Counted from the stretch's first letter, positions 35,311-43,924 are shown. The stretch is DNA of 64,000 nt from Arsenicibacter rosenii (GCF_001870735.1 NZ_MORL01000006.1:310001-374000); one strand, 5' to 3'. Program-made: numbers and translations. Notes: generated by a model not told the origin, from the sequence alone.

Positions 35311-35952
35311 TTACCATTTACTGACAAACCGGTTGCCTTTAACATAATACCGGTAAGGCAGGTCAGCGCCCTGGGTGATGCCAATGCGGGTGGTCGTAAC
35401 CATGTCAAAACCGGTCAGGACGGGGCCGCGGATGGCCAGCGTACCGGTTTCCAGCGACGAAAAGTTATGAGCCGGCTGCGTAATGCCCATGGCGATGACC
35501 AGCTTACCGGGGCCGTTACACAAATCGCGCAGCCCGTTCCGTGTGGCCGGGTCGAACAGGCGGCCGGCGGCCTCGCTCCGGCGCATGGCCATCAGGTCAA
35601 TCCCTTCGGTTGGTTGTAAGGCCCTGATCAGAACGGCCTCGCCGACCTCTTCGGGGCCGGTCACTACGTTCAGGCAGTAATACATGCCGTAAATCTGGTA
35701 GACATAAACCGTACCGGCAGGGCCGAACATGGCCGCATTCCGCTGCGTTTTCCGGCGATAGGCATGACAGGCCGGATCACCGGTCAGATAGCCTTCCGTT
35801 TCAACAATAATACCGGCCGTTGTCCCTTCCGGACTTTCGTGGACAAGCTCATAGCCCAGCAGCCGTTGGGCAAGGGTGAGCGTGTCGTATTCCTCATAAA
35901 AAGAAGTGGTGGCACGGGTAACCGCACCACCACCTGTCAGCTGATTTGTCAT
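35311..35952 (-). CDS. DNA-3-methyladenine glycosylase, Aag/MPG family
   Basis: This 213-residue base-excision repair enzyme removes alkylated purines. Family features are LAQRLLGYELVH, the active-site block IVETEGYL (49-55), MFGPAGTVYVYQIYGMYYCLNVV, which supplies the intercalating tyrosine region, VLIRALQP and NGPGKLVIAMGI. The first 16 residues (MTNQLTGGGAVTRATT) precede the conserved start and are encoded by DNA that shares a 12-base word with the palindrome at 32205, so the native start could be further in. It is 8 bases downstream of yicC on the same strand. Confidence 0.93.
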   Translation of the reverse strand: MTNQLTGGGAVTRATTSFYEEYDTLTLAQRLLGYELVHESPEGTTAGIIVETEGYLTGDPACHAYRRKTQRNAAMFGPAGTVYVYQIYGMYYCLNVVTGPEEVGEAVLIRALQPTEGIDLMAMRRSEAAGRLFDPATRNGLRDLCNGPGKLVIAMGITQPAHNFSSLETGTLAIRGPVLTGFDMVTTTRIGITQGADLPYRYYVKGNRFVSKW

Positions 35953-35960
35953 GAATTACG

Positions 35961-36851
35961 TTAGATGACATTCATGGTCTGCTCCTTGATTTTTTCGAGC
36001 TCATCTTTCATCTGCACCACAAACCGCTGAATCACGGCATCATTGGCCTTCGAACCGATGGTGTTGATCTCGCGGCCGATTTCCTGCGAAATGAAATTCA
36101 GCTTTTTACCGTTGGCGTCTGTCGACTCCAGTACTTCAAGAAAGTAAACCAGGTGGTTGCGTAAGCGGACTTTCTCTTCCGAGATGTCAAACTTCTCGAT
36201 ATAGTAAACCAGTTCCTGCTCAAAACGGTTTTGATCAAATTCTTCGTTGCCCAGCAATTCGGTTACAGCAGCCCGCATCCGTTCCCGTACGGCCGGGATC
36301 CGCAGGACGTCCTGTTGCTCAATGTCGGTCAGCCGGTTGCTGATCGTCTGGATATATTCGCGCAAGGCAATCTCCAGCGTTGCCCCTTCCTGGTGCCGGA
36401 ATTCGTTGCAGCGTTGCAGAGCGAGCGTGAGGGCTTCCTGAATCACCTGCCAGTCATTGGCGTTTGCTTCCGGATCGGTCGTGGCTTCGGTAACATAGGC
36501 GTTTGGCTGTTGCAGGGCCATTTTCAGCACGTCGGTGTCATTCACACTCATCAGCATCATATTGGCCGTTTCCTTGATGTCGGCAACGTAGGCTGCTACC
36601 AGCGGCCGGTTGATTGTCAGGCTCGGACGCACATCAACCGTACGGGCAATGTTCAGATTCAACTCCACCTTCCCGCGTTCGAGCTGCTGGGTTACCCGGT
36701 TGCGGATCTCAATTTCCTTGTCGGAAAAGCTTTTCGGAATCCGGCAGAAAATGTCGAGAAACTTCGAGTTCAGGGTTTTGATCTCGATCGTAACCGTCAG
36801 CCCGTTGGCTTCGACAGTACCGCTGCCAAAGCCCGTCATTGATTTTAACAT
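35961..36851 (-). CDS. yicC: YicC-family endoribonuclease
   Basis: This 296-residue protein has the signature N-terminus MLKSMTGFGSG and the C-terminal DUF1732 segment (REINTIGSKANDAVIQRFVVQMKDELEKIKEQ). YicC proteins are ring-shaped endoribonucleases that in E. coli help turn over small RNAs. In this genome it lies between pdxA and the Aag gene on one strand. In many genomes the neighbour is gmk, which is not seen here. Start and length are standard. Confidence 0.95.
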   Translation of the reverse strand: MLKSMTGFGSGTVEANGLTVTIEIKTLNSKFLDIFCRIPKSFSDKEIEIRNRVTQQLERGKVELNLNIARTVDVRPSLTINRPLVAAYVADIKETANMMLMSVNDTDVLKMALQQPNAYVTEATTDPEANANDWQVIQEALTLALQRCNEFRHQEGATLEIALREYIQTISNRLTDIEQQDVLRIPAVRERMRAAVTELLGNEEFDQNRFEQELVYYIEKFDISEEKVRLRNHLVYFLEVLESTDANGKKLNFISQEIGREINTIGSKANDAVIQRFVVQMKDELEKIKEQTMNVI

Positions 36852-36861
36852 ACGTGGTTTC

Positions 36862-36907
36862 GATTTACGATTTACAATGTGCGGCCCTCAGCCACGAATC
36901 GTAAATC
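36862..36907. repeat. short intergenic palindrome, GATTTACGATT-type
   Basis: GATTTACGATT (36862-36872) has its exact complement at 36897-36907. A CGTGG / CCACG pair lies next to the arms in permuted order. It fills the 55-base gap between pdxA and yicC and its right arm reaches the pdxA stop. Confidence 0.65.
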
Positions 36908-38685
36908 TATTTTTCAATGGTTTGTTTCTGGAGTTTATTCGCCTCAATCTCCTGATGTTCTTTCCGTTTACGGGCTACATCACAGGCCAGATAAATGGCC
37001 TGTACCATCGACGTTTCGTCGGCAATCCCCTTACCGGCAATGTCGTAGGCCGTACCATGGTCGGGCGACGTACGGATAAACGGCAGACCCGCCGTAAAAT
37101 TCACTCCTTCGTCGAAGGCAATGGTTTTAAACGGAATAAGCCCCTGATCGTGATACATGGCCAGCACTGCGTCGAATTTCTTGTAGGAGCGGGTGCCAAA
37201 GAAGCCGTCGGCGGCAAACGGGCCGTAGACCAGTTGCCCTTTCTGGCGCAGGTCATTGATCAGTGGTTTAATGATCTCATTTTCTTCGTTGCCCAGCAAA
37301 CCTTCTTCCCCGGCGTGCGGGTTCAGGCCCAGCACCGCAATTTTTGGTTTGGCAATCCCGAAATCGAGCGTGAGCGACTGCATCATCAGGCTGAGTTTCT
37401 GCTGGATTTTTTCCCGCGTAACGGCCTGCTTTACACTGCCGAGCGGAATATGACCGGTTACGACGCCAACGCGCAGGTAATCACTCACGAGGAACATCAG
37501 ACTATCAGCTGCCCCGGCTGCCTCGGCGAGGTATTCGGTATGCCCCGGGAACGTAAAGTCGTCGGACTGGATGTTGTATTTATTGATCGGAGCCGTGATG
37601 AGGGCATCAAGTTTGCCGGCTTTGAGGTCTTCGACACCGCGCTGTAAACACGCAAATGCGGCCTGGCCGGCCTCCGGTGTCACCTTGCCCGGCTGAATCT
37701 CCTGAGGAGGTTGTCCCGGTTGCGTACCGGCCTGATCACTCCAGCAGGTAATGACGTTGGTTAGTTTATGGCTGGCCTGTCCGATGTGCTGAATACCATT
37801 CAGGTTCCAGTCTTTCAGGTTCAGCACGTTGCGGTAGCGGTTCAGTACCCGCATCGATCCATAGATTACCGGCGTACACAGCCGTTGCATCCGGTTGTGC
37901 TGCAAGGCTTTCAGGATAACTTCCGGGCCAATGCCGTTGTAGTCGCCAAGGGTAATACCGATAACCAGGCGATCCTGGTTAGCTGGCTGATCTTTTGTCA
38001 GCGCACTGGCCTGACGCTGTGGCTCAACGTTAGGCATGTCCCGCAGCGAAGGTTCCCGCATGGCCGGTGCCTGCTGACGATCTTCCCGTGGTTGCCGTTC
38101 GTCGGCTGACTGACGTTCTTCACGGGCCTGTTTCTGCTGCTGGCGCTCCTCAGACGGCTGGCGATCTTCGCGGGCCTGTTTCTGCTGCTGACGGTCTTCG
38201 CGTGACTGGCGCTCCTGCGGCAGGCGTTCCTGCGGCAGGCGCTCCTGTTGACCCGGTTTTTCGGCTCGCTCTTCAGCCTGTACCCGTTCTTCGCGGGGAG
38301 GACGCTGGCGCTCCTGCGGCAGGCGATCTTCGGCGGGTTGCCGGTCTTCCCGTGGCTGGCGTTGTTGCTGCCGGTCTTCCCGCGTCTGCCCGTCCTTGTT
38401 GCCCTGCTGGCGCTGGTCGTTGTGGTGCCGGTGCCGGTCATGGCGGTTATTGTGTCCGTTTTCACGGGGACCGTTTTCGCGGGGACCACCTTCACGCTGG
38501 CTGTTTTCACGGGGACTGTTTTCACGGTTACCTTGTTGCCGTTGCCCTTCGTTGCGTGGATTGCCTTCGCGCGAATGCCGTTGCTCATCGCCACGGGGAT
38601 TCCCCTGACGGGGTGTTTCGTTCCGTTGTCCGGCATCAGCAGGCCGTTCTCCCCGGTTATCTTTATTGTTTTGACGCTGTTCCAT
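36907..38685 (-). CDS. pdxA: 4-hydroxythreonine-4-phosphate dehydrogenase with a long disordered N-terminal extension
   Basis: This 592-residue protein comprises a standard PdxA core from about residue 239 (RLVIGITLGDYNGIGPEV) to the end, with metal-binding histidines in FPGHTEYLAE and MYHDQGLIPFK. PdxA oxidises 4-phosphohydroxy-L-threonine in vitamin B6 synthesis. The core of about 354 residues equals the usual full length. Residues 1-238 are extremely rich in R, Q, E, N, G and P, in repeats such as QREDRQQQKQAREDRQ, with an HRHH patch at 84-90 and no hydrophobic core. They are predicted to be disordered and are reminiscent of RNA-binding tails. In-frame ATGs at residues 209 and 217 (38061, 38037) could start a short form. 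yicC follows after 55 bases. Confidence 0.93.
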   Translation of the reverse strand: MEQRQNNKDNRGERPADAGQRNETPRQGNPRGDEQRHSREGNPRNEGQRQQGNRENSPRENSQREGGPRENGPRENGHNNRHDRHRHHNDQRQQGNKDGQTREDRQQQRQPREDRQPAEDRLPQERQRPPREERVQAEERAEKPGQQERLPQERLPQERQSREDRQQQKQAREDRQPSEERQQQKQAREERQSADERQPREDRQQAPAMREPSLRDMPNVEPQRQASALTKDQPANQDRLVIGITLGDYNGIGPEVILKALQHNRMQRLCTPVIYGSMRVLNRYRNVLNLKDWNLNGIQHIGQASHKLTNVITCWSDQAGTQPGQPPQEIQPGKVTPEAGQAAFACLQRGVEDLKAGKLDALITAPINKYNIQSDDFTFPGHTEYLAEAAGAADSLMFLVSDYLRVGVVTGHIPLGSVKQAVTREKIQQKLSLMMQSLTLDFGIAKPKIAVLGLNPHAGEEGLLGNEENEIIKPLINDLRQKGQLVYGPFAADGFFGTRSYKKFDAVLAMYHDQGLIPFKTIAFDEGVNFTAGLPFIRTSPDHGTAYDIAGKGIADETSMVQAIYLACDVARKRKEHQEIEANKLQKQTIEK

Positions 38686-38852
38686 ACATAAATTCAGAAG
38701 CAGTACAGGACTGCAAGCTCAGTCGGGAATGAATAAAGTATCGGCTTTGCCTGACCTCAATACGTGTTGCGGGAATTATTCATTCCGGTGTACCGTTCCA
38801 ATAAAGTATACATCATTCATAAAATCCATTGCAAGTTACGAAAAGCGAACGG

Positions 38853-39794
38853 ATGTCCCAGAGTAAGCGTACCATTCTCATTGCCGATGACATGCACCCT
38901 TCAATTTTTGCCATGCTTGATGGCGCAGGGTTTGCCTATGATTATCAACCACAAATCACCCGTGCTGAGCTGTTGACCGCTATAGCGGCCTACGACGGAC
39001 TATTTATCCGCAGTAAAACCCGTATCGATGAAGAGGTACTGGAGCAGGCGCCGGCCCTGCAATTTATCGGCCGCGCCGGTGCCGGGCTGGACTTAATTGA
39101 TTTATCGGCAACCGAGAAGCGTCATATTCAGGTGTTTCATGCCGGAGCGGGCAATCGTGATGCGGTCGGAGAGCAGGTCGTGGGGATGCTGCTGTGCCTG
39201 CTGGCAAATATCCTGAAAGCAGATCGGGAAGTCCGGCAGGGAATCTGGGACCGTGAAGGCAACCGTGGGTTTGAACTGGGCAGTATGACCGTTGGCCTCA
39301 TCGGATACGGGAACAACGGGCAGGCAACGGCCCGTCGCCTCAGCGGGTTTGGCTGTCAAGTGCTTGCCTACGATAAATACCGGACTGATTACAGCGATGC
39401 CTGGGCGCAGGAGGCCACAATGGCGCAGATCATGGCCGAAGCCGATGTGCTGAGCCTGCATATTCCCCTGACTCCTGAAACAAAAAACCTGGTCAACAAC
39501 CAGTTTATCGGTCAGTTTGCCAACCCGTTTTATCTGGTCAATGCATCGCGCGGGGAGGTGGCTTCGTTATCGGCCGTCGTTCAGGGGCTCGAAAGCGGTA
39601 AGCTGCGGGGGGCTTGCCTGGATGTACTTGAAAATGAAAAACTCAGTAAACTGACACCTGAACAGCAGGCGGCGTTTGATTACCTGCGTCAGTCGCCGAA
39701 AACCATTCTGACGCCACACATCGCCGGCTGGACGCACGAAAGCTATGTGCGGATCAATGAGGTACTGGTGCGGCAGCTGGTAGCTATTGAGTGA
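38853..39794 (+). CDS. D-isomer-specific 2-hydroxyacid dehydrogenase, phosphoglycerate-dehydrogenase-like
   Basis: This 313-residue NAD-dependent dehydrogenase has a Rossmann motif (GLIGYGNNGQATARRL), catalytic arginine in VNASRGEV and catalytic histidine in LTPHIAGWT. The N-terminal catalytic domain includes LQFIGRAGAGLDLIDL. It lacks the ACT regulatory tail of long SerA proteins. A role in serine synthesis (3-phosphoglycerate oxidation) is plausible but other 2-hydroxyacids are possible. The ATG at 38853 fits the conserved start better than a TTG at 38829. It is divergent from pdxA, whose pathway includes a similar dehydrogenase (PdxB), an attractive alternative role. Confidence 0.87.
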   Translation: MSQSKRTILIADDMHPSIFAMLDGAGFAYDYQPQITRAELLTAIAAYDGLFIRSKTRIDEEVLEQAPALQFIGRAGAGLDLIDLSATEKRHIQVFHAGAGNRDAVGEQVVGMLLCLLANILKADREVRQGIWDREGNRGFELGSMTVGLIGYGNNGQATARRLSGFGCQVLAYDKYRTDYSDAWAQEATMAQIMAEADVLSLHIPLTPETKNLVNNQFIGQFANPFYLVNASRGEVASLSAVVQGLESGKLRGACLDVLENEKLSKLTPEQQAAFDYLRQSPKTILTPHIAGWTHESYVRINEVLVRQLVAIE

Positions 39795-39815
39795 TTGAGC
39801 GGATTAGTGATTGAG
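39791..39815. repeat. short direct repeat of GTGATTGAG
   Basis: GTGATTGAG at 39791-39799 and 39807-39815, straddling the stop of the dehydrogenase. Same wording as the palindrome at 19060 (GATTGAGTGATTGA). Confidence 0.5.
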
Positions 39816-39862
39816 TGGTAGACGCCGCGTGGTGTAAAAGAAGCTGTATAGCGTATCAATTC

Positions 39863-40705
39863 ATGGTCAAATACTTGCTGTTGTTGCTTATGCCTGCGTT
39901 GATGCATGCACAGTCGTTGCCGGAAAAACTGACGGCCTCCCTGAACACGCTGCCATCGTCGGTGACGGTTAGCCTGGCCGTACAGTCGCTGGCAGACCAA
40001 ACGTCGTTTTATCACCAGGCAGATGACCGCAGCCCGTCGGCAAGCATTATTAAGCTGCCGGTGATGGTGGAGGCCATGGAGCAGGTGAAAGCCGGAACTT
40101 TTGCCCTGACGGAAAAACATCTGCTGACGGAAGCAGAGAAGGCCGGTGGCTCAGGCGTTTTACAGACCTATGCTGCCGGTAGCCCTGTAACCAATCTGGA
40201 ACTGGTAACGCTGATGATAACCCACAGCGATAACACGGCCACCAACATACTGATTCATAAACTGGGGAAAGACGCCATTAACCGGCGGATCAAGGCGTTG
40301 GGGCTGCCACAGACGCAGCTGAACCGGATCATGATGGACACTGCGGCTGTCCGGCGGGGTATCGAAAACTACGTGACTGCCCGCGAAATGAATACACTGC
40401 TGACGGCCATTTACCGGCAAACGATAGCGACACCGGCCCTGTGCACGCAGATGCTCGGCATACTGAAGCAGAATACCGATACGCTGACGATTCCGCGCCT
40501 GATTCCAGAAACCGGCTCGGCAGGACCTGTTGCCATTGCGCACAAAACCGGAACACTGACCTACGTGCGCGGGGATGCCGGAATCGTCTACGCCCGCCGC
40601 CCGTTTGTGATGTCGGTACTGGTGCGGGGAACAACGACCGAAAAGGCCGAGCAGATTATTGGTGACCTTGCACTGCACTGTTTTACGTATTTCGACCAGC
40701 CATAA
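39863..40705 (+). CDS. class A beta-lactamase-like serine hydrolase, exported
   Basis: This 280-residue protein has a Sec signal (MVKYLLLLLMPALMHAQ). The penicillin-recognising fold is shown by S61-x-x-K64 (SIIK), S122-D-N124 and K228-T-G. The omega-loop segment that carries Glu166 and Asn170 in true class A enzymes reads NRIMMDTAAVRRG here, so the deacylation glutamate seems absent. That places it in the broad Beta-lactamase2 subgroup of serine hydrolases whose substrates are mostly unknown. Resistance should not be assumed. ATG 39863 is chosen at the signal peptide. It is co-directional with the dehydrogenase, 68 bases downstream. Confidence 0.87.
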   Translation: MVKYLLLLLMPALMHAQSLPEKLTASLNTLPSSVTVSLAVQSLADQTSFYHQADDRSPSASIIKLPVMVEAMEQVKAGTFALTEKHLLTEAEKAGGSGVLQTYAAGSPVTNLELVTLMITHSDNTATNILIHKLGKDAINRRIKALGLPQTQLNRIMMDTAAVRRGIENYVTAREMNTLLTAIYRQTIATPALCTQMLGILKQNTDTLTIPRLIPETGSAGPVAIAHKTGTLTYVRGDAGIVYARRPFVMSVLVRGTTTEKAEQIIGDLALHCFTYFDQP

Positions 40706-40735
40706 AAAATCCCGGAAGGAGGCTGCTTCCGGGAT
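40703..40735 (-). terminator. intrinsic terminator of the lipocalin-like gene
   Basis: A 10-base stem (ATCCCGGAAG at 40709-40718 with its complement at 40726-40735) is followed on the minus strand by a six-base T run. It sits between convergent stops. Confidence 0.85.
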
Positions 40736-40764
40736 CAGATCAACTCAGTTATCCGTGACTTTAC

Positions 40765-41289
40765 TCAGGCTTTTGTGAAAACAAGTGTGATGGTATACGT
40801 ACCGGTTTTACCCGATTCATCTTCCATTTGCTCCTGGTACGACCAGTTCATGGTATTGCCGCTGAATGTTGCTTTGTAAATTGTTTTAGCACCGTCGCTG
40901 TCTGTCAGCGTAATCTGATCGCCATTCAGTGCCCAGCGGCCGTTTGTGTCAACTCCCGTTGTTTCTTCGGGATCAAGGTCTTTGCACGAGGTCGGATTGT
41001 CGGACGAGATTGAGCCATCGCCTTTAAATTTAATGGTCAGGTCGGTTAAGCAGGTACTGCCCGATAGCTCAAGCAGCAATGGCATCAAATCTGAAACGGT
41101 TCCGAATGGTGCGCCCAGATTAATGGCCGGATTCACTTTCATGGCTTTTATGTGCCAATTCCCTTCAACGGGCGAATTATTCGGATTGATTTCCGGTGCA
41201 GATTGTTTACAGCCAACGGCAAAGACGGTCATAACCAGGGCCATCAGGACGAGTGAGCGCAGACGATTGAATGAGAGTAAGGTGTTCAT
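40765..41289 (-). CDS. lipocalin-like lipoprotein, function unknown
   Basis: This 174-residue protein has a lipoprotein signal (MALVMTVFAVGC, Cys27). The rest is a small beta-rich domain with VEGNWHIKAMKV, LTIKFKGDGSISS, GRWALNGDQITLTDSDG and ATFSGNTMNWSYQE, the pattern of Bacteroidota lipocalin-like (DUF4923/lipocalin_4-type) lipoproteins. No ligand can be predicted. Its own terminator follows. Confidence 0.75.
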   Translation of the reverse strand: MNTLLSFNRLRSLVLMALVMTVFAVGCKQSAPEINPNNSPVEGNWHIKAMKVNPAINLGAPFGTVSDLMPLLLELSGSTCLTDLTIKFKGDGSISSDNPTSCKDLDPEETTGVDTNGRWALNGDQITLTDSDGAKTIYKATFSGNTMNWSYQEQMEDESGKTGTYTITLVFTKA

Positions 41290-41614
41290 CGCTATTATTT
41301 TTTGTTGTTTGACAGCGCAAAGGTCTGCTCAGTAAAGCGGGAAACCAGCCCGAATGTGTCTCATCTGCGTATTCGGGTTTATAAACCGGCTGTTTTTACA
41401 CCTGAACCGGGAATAGGGCTTGTCAGGACTGAGGCGTTAAGTTGTCTACTGAAATAGGCATTAACAATGATGTATTTTGGGTATGTGTCATTCAGACAGG
41501 TGCCTGTTCATTAATTTTAATGCAGCTTTAGTCACTGAATCATATTGAGTTCCCCAAAATCTTCCCAACTTTACGGGCTTTCTAACACATGAATAACAAG
41601 TCTGCAATCAACAA
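41290..41614. other. 325-base divergent gap, nothing assigned
   Basis: Lies between the lipocalin-like gene and ybjQ. It has no convincing ORF, no clear promoter pair and no hairpin with a T-run. A CCTTTGCG word on the minus strand near 41320-41327 is a weak -7 candidate for the lipoprotein gene. Confidence 0.4.
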
Positions 41615-41932
41615 ATGCTGGTAACTACTACATCTAACATTGAAGGTAAACGCATCACAAAGTACATTGGGCTGGTTAACGGCGAGGCCATTATCGGCTC
41701 CAATGTGGTCAAAGACTTTTTCTCAAATATCCGCGATGTGGTAAGCAGTCGTTCGGGGGCTTACGAACAGGGGCTACGGGAAGCCAAAAGCATCGCGATC
41801 AAGGAAATGATCGATCAGGCACACCGGTTGGGCGGCAACGCCATCATTGGGGTTGACCTCGATTACGAAACAATCGGCAACGGTGCCATGCTGATGGTAT
41901 CGGCCAATGGCACGGCGGTTGTTGTCGAGTAA
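41615..41932 (+). CDS. ybjQ: YbjQ/UPF0145 (DUF74) family protein
   Basis: This 105-residue protein matches the YbjQ family over its full length: [26 protein letters not shown], an [28 protein letters not shown]-like core and the C-terminal [14 protein letters not shown]. Members form beta-rich pentamers and are often labelled heavy-metal-binding, but function is not established. It is followed by an ABC permease gene 120 bases downstream. Confidence 0.93.
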   Translation: MLVTTTSNIEGKRITKYIGLVNGEAIIGSNVVKDFFSNIRDVVSSRSGAYEQGLREAKSIAIKEMIDQAHRLGGNAIIGVDLDYETIGNGAMLMVSANGTAVVVE

Positions 41933-42052
41933 AAACCGCCCATCCGCCGAAAGGCGGGCTCTATCCGAAACGGGTTGCCCCGAACCAGCAGAATCACGTA
42001 AGTTTATTCATTCATCGCGCCGGTGGTCTGCCGGTCGCTCATCTCCATTGGA

Positions 42053-43294
42053 ATGAAATTTCTTCGTCAGACACTGGAAAGTTTCCGCTTTGCCTGGCAG
42101 GCACTGCGTTCAAACCTGCTCCGTACGACGCTCTCGCTGCTGGGCGTAACCGTCGGCATTTTTTCGATTATTGCCGTTTTTACCATTGTCGACTCACTGG
42201 AAAAAAACATAAAGGATAGCCTGTCAGGTATCGGCGACCGGGTGGTTTATGTCCAGAAATGGCCGTGGATTTTCGGGGGCGAATACCAGTGGTGGAAATA
42301 CTTCCAGCGCCCCGAGCCGTCGATGGCCGAATTTAAGTTTCTGTCGGAGCGGATGGAAACGGCCGAAGCGGTTGTGGCAATGGACTTTAAGGGCAACGTC
42401 ACGGTAGAACAGGGCAGCAACAGCATGAAAGCCCTCGTGCAGGGCGTTTCTATTGACTACAACAAAATTTCGGATGTGCCGGTCGAAGACGGACGTTATT
42501 TTTCCCAGCAGGAAATGGACGCTTCGCGGAACATTGTCATTATCGGTGCCGAAGTAGCCGAGAAGGTGTTTGGCATGGTGTCGCCGGTAGGTAAGACAAT
42601 TAAAATCGGCGGGTCGAAATTCACCGTGATCGGTGTTCAGGAGAAGAAAGGAGCCAGCCTGGTCAATTTCGGCGGTAACCCCGATACGAAATGCCTGATA
42701 CCGATCGGCGCCTTTGCCCGCATGTATCATGCCATCAACCCAAGTATCGATATTGCCATCAAGGCCTACCCCCAGGATGAAGGGCTACAGAATCTGGAAG
42801 GCGAAATCAGGGGGCTGATGCGGGCGCGTCGTAGCCTCAAACCGGCTCAGGATGATAATTTTGCCATTAACCGGCTCGATGCCGCCGCACAGGCGATCAG
42901 CAGCCTCTTTGCGGTTCTGACACTGGCAGGGTGGGTGATCGGCAGCTTTTCTATTCTGGTTGGCGGCTTCGGAATTGCCAACATCATGTTCGTATCGGTA
43001 AAAGAACGAACCAACATCATCGGGATTCAGAAGTCACTGGGTGCTAAAAACTACGTTATTCTGTTTCAGTTTCTGTTTGAAGCCATTATGCTGAGCCTGG
43101 TTGGCGGAGGGGTCGGGGTATTGCTGGTATATCTGTTGTCGTTTATGTCGCTGGGCAGTCTGGACATTATTCTGTCGGTCGGCAACATTATTCTGGGGTT
43201 AGGGGTTTCCAGTATCATTGGGGTCGTATCCGGGATTATGCCGGCGATTTCGGCTGCCCGTATGGATCCGGTGGTTGCGATCCGTTCGAAATAA
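42053..43294 (+). CDS. MacB-like ABC transporter permease
   Basis: This 413-residue membrane protein has one transmembrane helix near residues 20-45 (TTLSLLGVTVGIFSIIAVFTI), a large MacB-type periplasmic core domain (about 46-260), and three C-terminal helices with the FtsX domain (GSFSILVGGFGIANIMFVSVKERT and onward). MacB-type permeases drive envelope export or lipoprotein/peptide extrusion with a separate ATPase. No ATPase gene is adjacent, so the partner must be encoded elsewhere. ATG 42053 fits the conserved start MKFLRQTLESFRFAWQAL. A GTG at 42023 is less likely. Confidence 0.92.
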   Translation: MKFLRQTLESFRFAWQALRSNLLRTTLSLLGVTVGIFSIIAVFTIVDSLEKNIKDSLSGIGDRVVYVQKWPWIFGGEYQWWKYFQRPEPSMAEFKFLSERMETAEAVVAMDFKGNVTVEQGSNSMKALVQGVSIDYNKISDVPVEDGRYFSQQEMDASRNIVIIGAEVAEKVFGMVSPVGKTIKIGGSKFTVIGVQEKKGASLVNFGGNPDTKCLIPIGAFARMYHAINPSIDIAIKAYPQDEGLQNLEGEIRGLMRARRSLKPAQDDNFAINRLDAAAQAISSLFAVLTLAGWVIGSFSILVGGFGIANIMFVSVKERTNIIGIQKSLGAKNYVILFQFLFEAIMLSLVGGGVGVLLVYLLSFMSLGSLDIILSVGNIILGLGVSSIIGVVSGIMPAISAARMDPVVAIRSK

Positions 43295-43386
43295 AGCGCC
43301 TGAACGGTATCCGGAATCCTTGTACGATATCCTATTGTTTTTGTTCATTTGCGGATGTAACAAGTTAACTAACCATCTTATCAACC

Positions 43387-43830
43387 ATGAGAGGCATTCT
43401 GTATGTACTTATCTTCCTGCTTGTTGTTACCGGTATCATGTATATTCTCACCGGCTGGAGTTACAGTGACGGCGAACGGGCAGGGACTATATCGAAATTC
43501 AGCCGCCGCGGCTACGTGTTTAAAACCTACGAAGGCGTGCTGAACGTAGGCGGTTTTTCAGGAGAAACAGGCTCACTGACTCCACAGTTTTTTGATTTTT
43601 CGGTGAAGGACGATGAGATCGCCAAAAAGATCACAGAGGCCGTAAAAACGGGCCAGCGCGTAACCTTACATTATGAAGAAAGAATCCTGCGTTTGCCCTG
43701 GAACGGTGATACAAAGTACTATATTACTGAGGTAGAATTTGTTGGGCCGGCCTATCCGCAGCCCTATGGTTTTCCGGGGCAGCAACAAGCACCTGCACAG
43801 CCGCAGGCTGTTCCTGATTCGGCCTTGTAA
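43387..43830 (+). CDS. conserved membrane-anchored protein, function unknown
   Basis: This 147-residue protein has a single N-terminal membrane helix (GILYVLIFLLVVTGIMYILTG). A beta-rich soluble domain follows (GTISKFSRRGYVFKTYEGVLNVGG and VTLHYEERILRLPWNGDTKYYI), then a proline/glutamine-rich tail at 125-147. Similar Cytophagales proteins exist and, as I recall, are sometimes misnamed 6-phosphogluconate dehydrogenase. Nothing in the sequence supports that activity. It ends at a terminator before recA. Confidence 0.8.
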   Translation: MRGILYVLIFLLVVTGIMYILTGWSYSDGERAGTISKFSRRGYVFKTYEGVLNVGGFSGETGSLTPQFFDFSVKDDEIAKKITEAVKTGQRVTLHYEERILRLPWNGDTKYYITEVEFVGPAYPQPYGFPGQQQAPAQPQAVPDSAL

Positions 43831-43872
43831 GTTACTGTAAATCAGCGAATAATTGGAATAGTTTCCTTAGGT

Positions 43873-43912
43873 AAAAAGGGCTGGTAAACGATCGTTGCCG
43901 GCCCTTTTTCTT
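43873..43912 (+). terminator. intrinsic terminator upstream of recA
   Basis: Stem AAAAAGGGC (43873-43881) pairs with GCCCTTTTT (43901-43909), with an inner AACGATCGTT dyad and T-rich end. It closes the 43387 gene transcript. Confidence 0.85.
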
Positions 43913-43924
43913 TTCAAAAAAAGG

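Noticed and set aside
36610-37647. A 345-codon plus-strand frame opposite yicC and pdxA.
   Set aside because: It spans two real genes on the other strand and their gap, with no recognisable domain.
37998-38636. Repeated short units in the pdxA 5' region considered as a CRISPR array or minisatellite.
   Set aside because: Repeats are degenerate, codon-phased and without uniform spacers. They are coding repeats.
36907-38685. The possibility that pdxA and an upstream repeat gene are two genes joined by a sequencing frameshift.
   Set aside because: The frame is uninterrupted from 38685 to 36907 and no stop or start pattern supports a split. A short form from an internal ATG remains possible.
38067-38732. 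Plus-strand frames opposite the pdxA extension, one of which (38248-38691) looks like a membrane protein.
   Set aside because: The hydrophobic stretches arise from the complement of repeated Arg/Gln/Glu codons. No start context or family supports them, and the minus-strand frame continues into a real enzyme.
39863-40705. Calling this gene an antibiotic-resistance beta-lactamase.
   Set aside because: The Glu166 segment is not conserved, so resistance cannot be inferred.
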